From positions 5,187 to 15,017 of the forward strand of contig DJVD01000159.1 in the NCBI GenBank assembly GCA_002440805.1: DNA of 9,831 nt, in the 5' to 3' direction. The position numbers and the translations under genes were made by a program. The stretch's first letter is position 1, and every line of letters begins with the position of its first letter. Source of the DNA: Chloroflexi bacterium UBA6265. GTDB lineage: Bacteria; Chloroflexota; Chloroflexia; Thermomicrobiales; UBA6265. The notes under the pieces were generated by a model. That model did no database searches. It was not told the origin of the DNA and saw nothing but the letters and a program-made list of their open reading frames with translations. Below are positions 7,258 to 9,831 of the stretch, piece after piece.

Positions 7258-7281
7258 ACCATGCGAGACTTGCGCGGTAAA
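7253..7281 (-). promoter_or_regulatory. Sigma70-type promoter for the substrate-binding protein gene
   Basis: Read on the minus strand, the -35 box is TTTACC (complement of 7276-7281, 4 of 6 matches to TTGACA). The -10 box is TATAGT (complement of 7253-7258, 5 of 6 matches to TATAAT). They are separated by exactly 17 nt. Transcription should start near 7245, giving a leader of roughly 50 nt before the ATG at 7195. The promoter lies wholly in the 100-nt gap after the methyltransferase stop, so this gene can be expressed independently of it. Confidence 0.6.
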
Positions 7282-7295
7282 CAGTAATGGCGCGT

Positions 7296-8123
7296 TCACG
7301 CCTTGCGGCCCCATGCCCACCAGCCAGCGCCGATCCGGCGCGTGACCGGTGATGAACTCTCATCGAACCGGCGCCACAGCGGCATGCATGCCCGCATCAA
7401 TGCCACGTAGGTGCGATCCATAACTCCCGGCAGTGTCAGGCCAGGAAAAGGTCGATTGCCGTGAAGCACCACATCCTTGATGCCTGCGCGTTCCATCATC
7501 TCGATGTAGGCAACAGCGGGATAGGTGTTCTCGTAGAAATCGGGTTTGAACAGCTTGCGGGCTTCCCTGATTCCCGTCCTCGGTGCGGCTTTTGCCGTGT
7601 GATAAATCATTCGCACGGCAGCGTTGAAGACGTGGCCAAGTGTTTGCACGCTGAACCGCCCGGTGACGATATCGGCGAAGAACAGGCCGCCCGGCTTGAT
7701 CACACGGGTCATCTCGCCAATCACCACATCCACATCCTCAAAGTGCTCCAGCAACCCGAAGCTGAGCAGCACATCAAAGGATTCATCGAGGAACGGGAGA
7801 TGATAAACGTCGCCTTGAATGAATGTGCCGGTGAGGTTCTGGCGGTGGAATCGCTTCTCGGCAAATGCCAGCGCCGAAGGCGATGCATCCAGCAAGGTCA
7901 CCGTATAGCCGTGCCCGGCGAGAAAGGCCGATACCTCGCCACTGCCGCAGCCGCACTCCAGCACGGTGGCGGGTGCCGGCGGCAGGATCTTCAGCAGTGC
8001 CTCGTTTTTGCGCTCGGCAAACAGTTCTTGCTGGGCGGTAAACTCCGGTTCATCGGCATCCGACAGGTACTGCTGCCAGATGCCCTCGAAAACGGCGACG
8101 GATCCCCTGCGTTCCTCGCTCAT
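7296..8123 (-). CDS. Class I SAM-dependent methyltransferase
   Basis: A 275-residue cytoplasmic methyltransferase of the Methyltransf_11/UbiE-like type that uses S-adenosylmethionine; the acceptor is unknown. The SAM-binding motif I is VLECGCGSGEVS (about 54-65). An acidic residue closes the next strand (LLDAS, about 78-82), GDVYHLPFLDESFDVL (104-119) covers the adenine-contact and motif II region, and VIKPGGLFF (141-149) is the usual motif III. The N-terminal ~45 residues form a helical cap, and the C-terminal ~120 residues are helical and Arg/Trp-rich and probably shape the substrate pocket. ATG 8123 is supported by GGAGG (complement of 8131-8135) 7 nt upstream. A terminator-like hairpin lies upstream and a separate promoter downstream, so it may be a single-gene unit. 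Family annotations such as ubiquinone or sterol methylation would be guesses. Confidence 0.85.
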   Translation of the reverse strand: MSEERRGSVAVFEGIWQQYLSDADEPEFTAQQELFAERKNEALLKILPPAPATVLECGCGSGEVSAFLAGHGYTVTLLDASPSALAFAEKRFHRQNLTGTFIQGDVYHLPFLDESFDVLLSFGLLEHFEDVDVVIGEMTRVIKPGGLFFADIVTGRFSVQTLGHVFNAAVRMIYHTAKAAPRTGIREARKLFKPDFYENTYPAVAYIEMMERAGIKDVVLHGNRPFPGLTLPGVMDRTYVALMRACMPLWRRFDESSSPVTRRIGAGWWAWGRKA

Positions 8124-8222
8124 GGTTGCACCTCCACATCACGATATTCAGCTGGTGCCTGTTGCCACCATGGTACAGAAACGGGATAGCCACGAATAGC
8201 GATGCACCCCCGCGTGCCCAAC

Positions 8223-8266
8223 ACGAAAGCGGACCTGCCAGCTCGTGCCGACGGGTCCGCATTCGT
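8223..8266 (-). terminator. Terminator-like hairpin after the Gfo/Idh/MocA gene
   Basis: ACGAAAGCGGACC (8223-8235) pairs with GGTCCGCATTCGT (8254-8266) along 13 positions with a single A-A mismatch, around an 18-nt loop. On the minus strand the GC-rich inner stem is followed by TTTCGTGTT, a partial T tract. It lies about 25 nt beyond the stop of the oxidoreductase gene at 8291. Termination of that operon is the simplest reading. The large loop and interrupted T tract lower certainty. Confidence 0.55.
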
Positions 8267-8290
8267 TTGCGCCAGGTTAGGTAATGAGGG

Positions 8291-9292
8291 TTACGCGTGT
8301 GTCACCGGCTCCAGCTTGTGCGATTCTGCGCTCTTCATCGCCGTGAGGGCAACTTCCAGCGCGCGCAGGCCATCCACGCCCGTCACCGGGACATCGGTAT
8401 CATTGCGCACGGCCTCGATGAACGCGCTTACCATTTCCGGATCGCCGCTCACTTCATTCGAGCGCCAGGTGAAGCTGGGACCCTCGATTTCCGCCATCTC
8501 GTAATTATCGTTGTAGGCATTGGCGAACAACACCCCGTTCTCGCCAATCACATCCAGGGTCACACCGCCCCAGATCGGCCAGTTGGCCGGTCGGCTCCAG
8601 CTGGTATCCAGGCTGACGGGCACGCCGTTGCTGAGTCGGAACATCAGCAGGCCCGTGTCATCACCCTCATAGCCGTACATCAGGTTGCCGCTCTCGGCGT
8701 AGACTTCGGTCACCTCCGCGCCATAGATGAAGCGGAGCACATCCACCACATGTACGGTGTGGTCAATCACCGCACCACCACCTGATAGCGCCGGATCAAC
8801 GAACCAGCTATGCGGACAGGTGCCCGGATTCCGGGCCGCAATCGTCAGCGTTTCGCCAAATCGTTCGCTCAACACGGCGTTTTTCAACGCCACAATGCTG
8901 CTGTTGAAGCGCACGGGGAATGCGGTCATCAACTGCACGCCGGCCGTTTCGCAGGCGGCGATCATATCCTTGGCGTCCTGTACGGTGGTGGCGAGTGGCT
9001 TTTCGCACAGCACGTGCTTGCCCGCCTTGGCCGCGGCGATCGTCATCGGCTTGTGATTGACGTTCTCGCTGCAGATCACGGCGCAATCGACATCCATCGC
9101 CAGCGCTTCATCGATGCTGGCTACCCATGTCGTGCCGAATTGCTTCGCGGCCGCCTTGCCACGCTCGGCATTCTCATCGGCGATCACAGTGATTTCGACA
9201 TCGGGCAAGTGCGTAAGAACCGCTGCGTAGCCGAAGGCGTGTTGGTGGGCAAAACTGAGCATGGCCACCTTCACGGTTTTTGTTGCTGTCAT
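8291..9292 (-). CDS. Gfo/Idh/MocA-family NAD(P)-dependent oxidoreductase
   Basis: A 333-residue cytoplasmic dehydrogenase of the Gfo/Idh/MocA family, which oxidises or reduces sugars, inositols and related polyols with NAD(P). The N-terminal Rossmann half covers about 1-125 and contains the hallmark CEKP (96-99; the lysine is the usual catalytic/cofactor residue). The C-terminal half includes GGGAVIDHTVHVVD (171-184), the family's substrate-site motif with D177 and H181. The usual glycine-rich GxGxxG loop after the first strand is absent: the sequence there is MLSFAHQHAFGY (about 11-22). This suggests a divergent subfamily with altered cofactor-phosphate contacts. ATG 9292 has AAGGA (complement of 9300-9304) 7 nt upstream. 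It follows a second Gfo/Idh/MocA gene by only 21 nt, so the two are surely one operon, probably for carbohydrate or cyclitol use. The substrate cannot be read from sequence. Confidence 0.9.
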   Translation of the reverse strand: MTATKTVKVAMLSFAHQHAFGYAAVLTHLPDVEITVIADENAERGKAAAKQFGTTWVASIDEALAMDVDCAVICSENVNHKPMTIAAAKAGKHVLCEKPLATTVQDAKDMIAACETAGVQLMTAFPVRFNSSIVALKNAVLSERFGETLTIAARNPGTCPHSWFVDPALSGGGAVIDHTVHVVDVLRFIYGAEVTEVYAESGNLMYGYEGDDTGLLMFRLSNGVPVSLDTSWSRPANWPIWGGVTLDVIGENGVLFANAYNDNYEMAEIEGPSFTWRSNEVSGDPEMVSAFIEAVRNDTDVPVTGVDGLRALEVALTAMKSAESHKLEPVTHA

Positions 9293-9313
9293 TTCAACAT
9301 CCTTTCCGGTGGT

Positions 9314-9831
9314 TTAGGCCTGTTTCACCGTGCCATCTTCATTGAAATACACCGGGGTGCCATCGCGCATCGAATCGAGCACGGCGTTGGCAACGATCAG
9401 GGTGCGGGTGGCCTCGTCGCCATCCACCGGTACGGGCTTGCCCGTGCGCAGGCAATCGATAAACACCAGCAGCTCGCGCAAGTGCGGCGGCTCATTGGTG
9501 GGGCGCATGTAGGTGAACGCCTTGCTGTGCTGGCCCAGGCCGTCGTACTCGATTCCCGTGCTCGGTTCGAAGGTGAGGGTGGCGGAATCGAAGGAGCTGT
9601 GGCGGATCATGCCCTTGCTACCGGCCACTTCCAGCGATGTGCGGAAGGCACTGTGGGCCCAGCTGGCTTCGCAATGGGCGATAACGCCGCTGCGGAACTT
9701 GATGGTGGCGATGGCATGATCGCGTTTCGTATGCCAATCGGTGAAGCTGAGGCCGTGGGCGAACAGGCGCTCGACATCGCCGAAGAACCAGCGGAAGGTG
9801 TCAATCTCGTGGATCATCAGGTCCAGCACCA
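9314..9831 (-). CDS. Gfo/Idh/MocA-family oxidoreductase, C-terminal part (cut by window edge)
   Basis: The last 171 complete codons of a second Gfo/Idh/MocA dehydrogenase, ending with TAA at 9314-9316. The N-terminal Rossmann domain and the EKP motif lie beyond the right edge. The GTG at 9829 is internal and not a start. The visible part begins in the substrate-site helix (LDLMIHEIDTFRWFFGDVE), where D and H occupy the same family positions as in the neighbouring enzyme. It continues through the C-terminal beta-sheet (ATIKFRSGVIAHCEASWAH) and ends with the usual helix (PHLRELLVFIDCLRTGKPVPVDGDEA). It differs clearly from the neighbouring gene, so this is not a recent duplicate. Its stop lies 21 nt upstream of the next start, indicating one operon with paired oxidoreductases. 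Confidence 0.88.
   Translation of the reverse strand, partial: VLDLMIHEIDTFRWFFGDVERLFAHGLSFTDWHTKRDHAIATIKFRSGVIAHCEASWAHSAFRTSLEVAGSKGMIRHSSFDSATLTFEPSTGIEYDGLGQHSKAFTYMRPTNEPPHLRELLVFIDCLRTGKPVPVDGDEATRTLIVANAVLDSMRDGTPVYFNEDGTVKQA

Noticed and set aside
7461..8189. A 242-codon plus-strand open frame opposite the methyltransferase
   Set aside because: It is an antisense shadow; the minus strand has the SAM-binding motifs and a good ribosome site.

Overview
The window looks like chromosomal DNA from a GC-rich bacterium, most likely a member of the Chloroflexota (Thermomicrobia-like). This is inferred from gene style and not from a marker gene. The clues are a class B penicillin-binding protein with an NTF2-like domain and a Thr/Pro-rich linker behind its membrane anchor, a Tat-exported substrate-binding protein, tandem Gfo/Idh/MocA oxidoreductases, and frequent TTG/GTG starts. 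There is no rRNA, tRNA, CRISPR array, transposase or phage gene.

Layout. Positions 1-164 (+) hold the C-terminal tail of an unrecognised protein. It is followed by a complete cell-wall transpeptidase (234-2591, +). About 640 bases without a convincing gene come next (2592-3234), carrying only small palindromes and hairpins. A rightward cluster follows: a 72-residue small protein of unknown function (3235-3453), a strong 9-bp hairpin (3471-3494), and two paralogous two-domain GNAT-fold proteins (3509-4750 and 4838-6073). The cluster ends at a strong hairpin (6085-6108) between convergent genes.

Everything from 6203 to the right edge is on the minus strand. Read in the direction of transcription (right to left), it begins with the end of one Gfo/Idh/MocA oxidoreductase (cut by the window edge), 21 nt from a second, complete one (8291-9292). 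Then come a terminator-like hairpin (8223-8266), a SAM-dependent methyltransferase (7296-8123), and an iron-siderophore-type ABC substrate-binding protein (6203-7195). The last has its own well-formed promoter, and an inverted repeat overlaps its -10 box.

The genes form several independent units: wall synthesis, the GNAT pair, a likely sugar/polyol redox operon, a methyltransferase, and metal or siderophore uptake. I do not see a clear novel multi-gene system. The most interesting points are the GNAT paralog pair with an apparently dead N-terminal domain, the small protein and hairpin ahead of it, and the operator-like repeat on the substrate-binding protein promoter.
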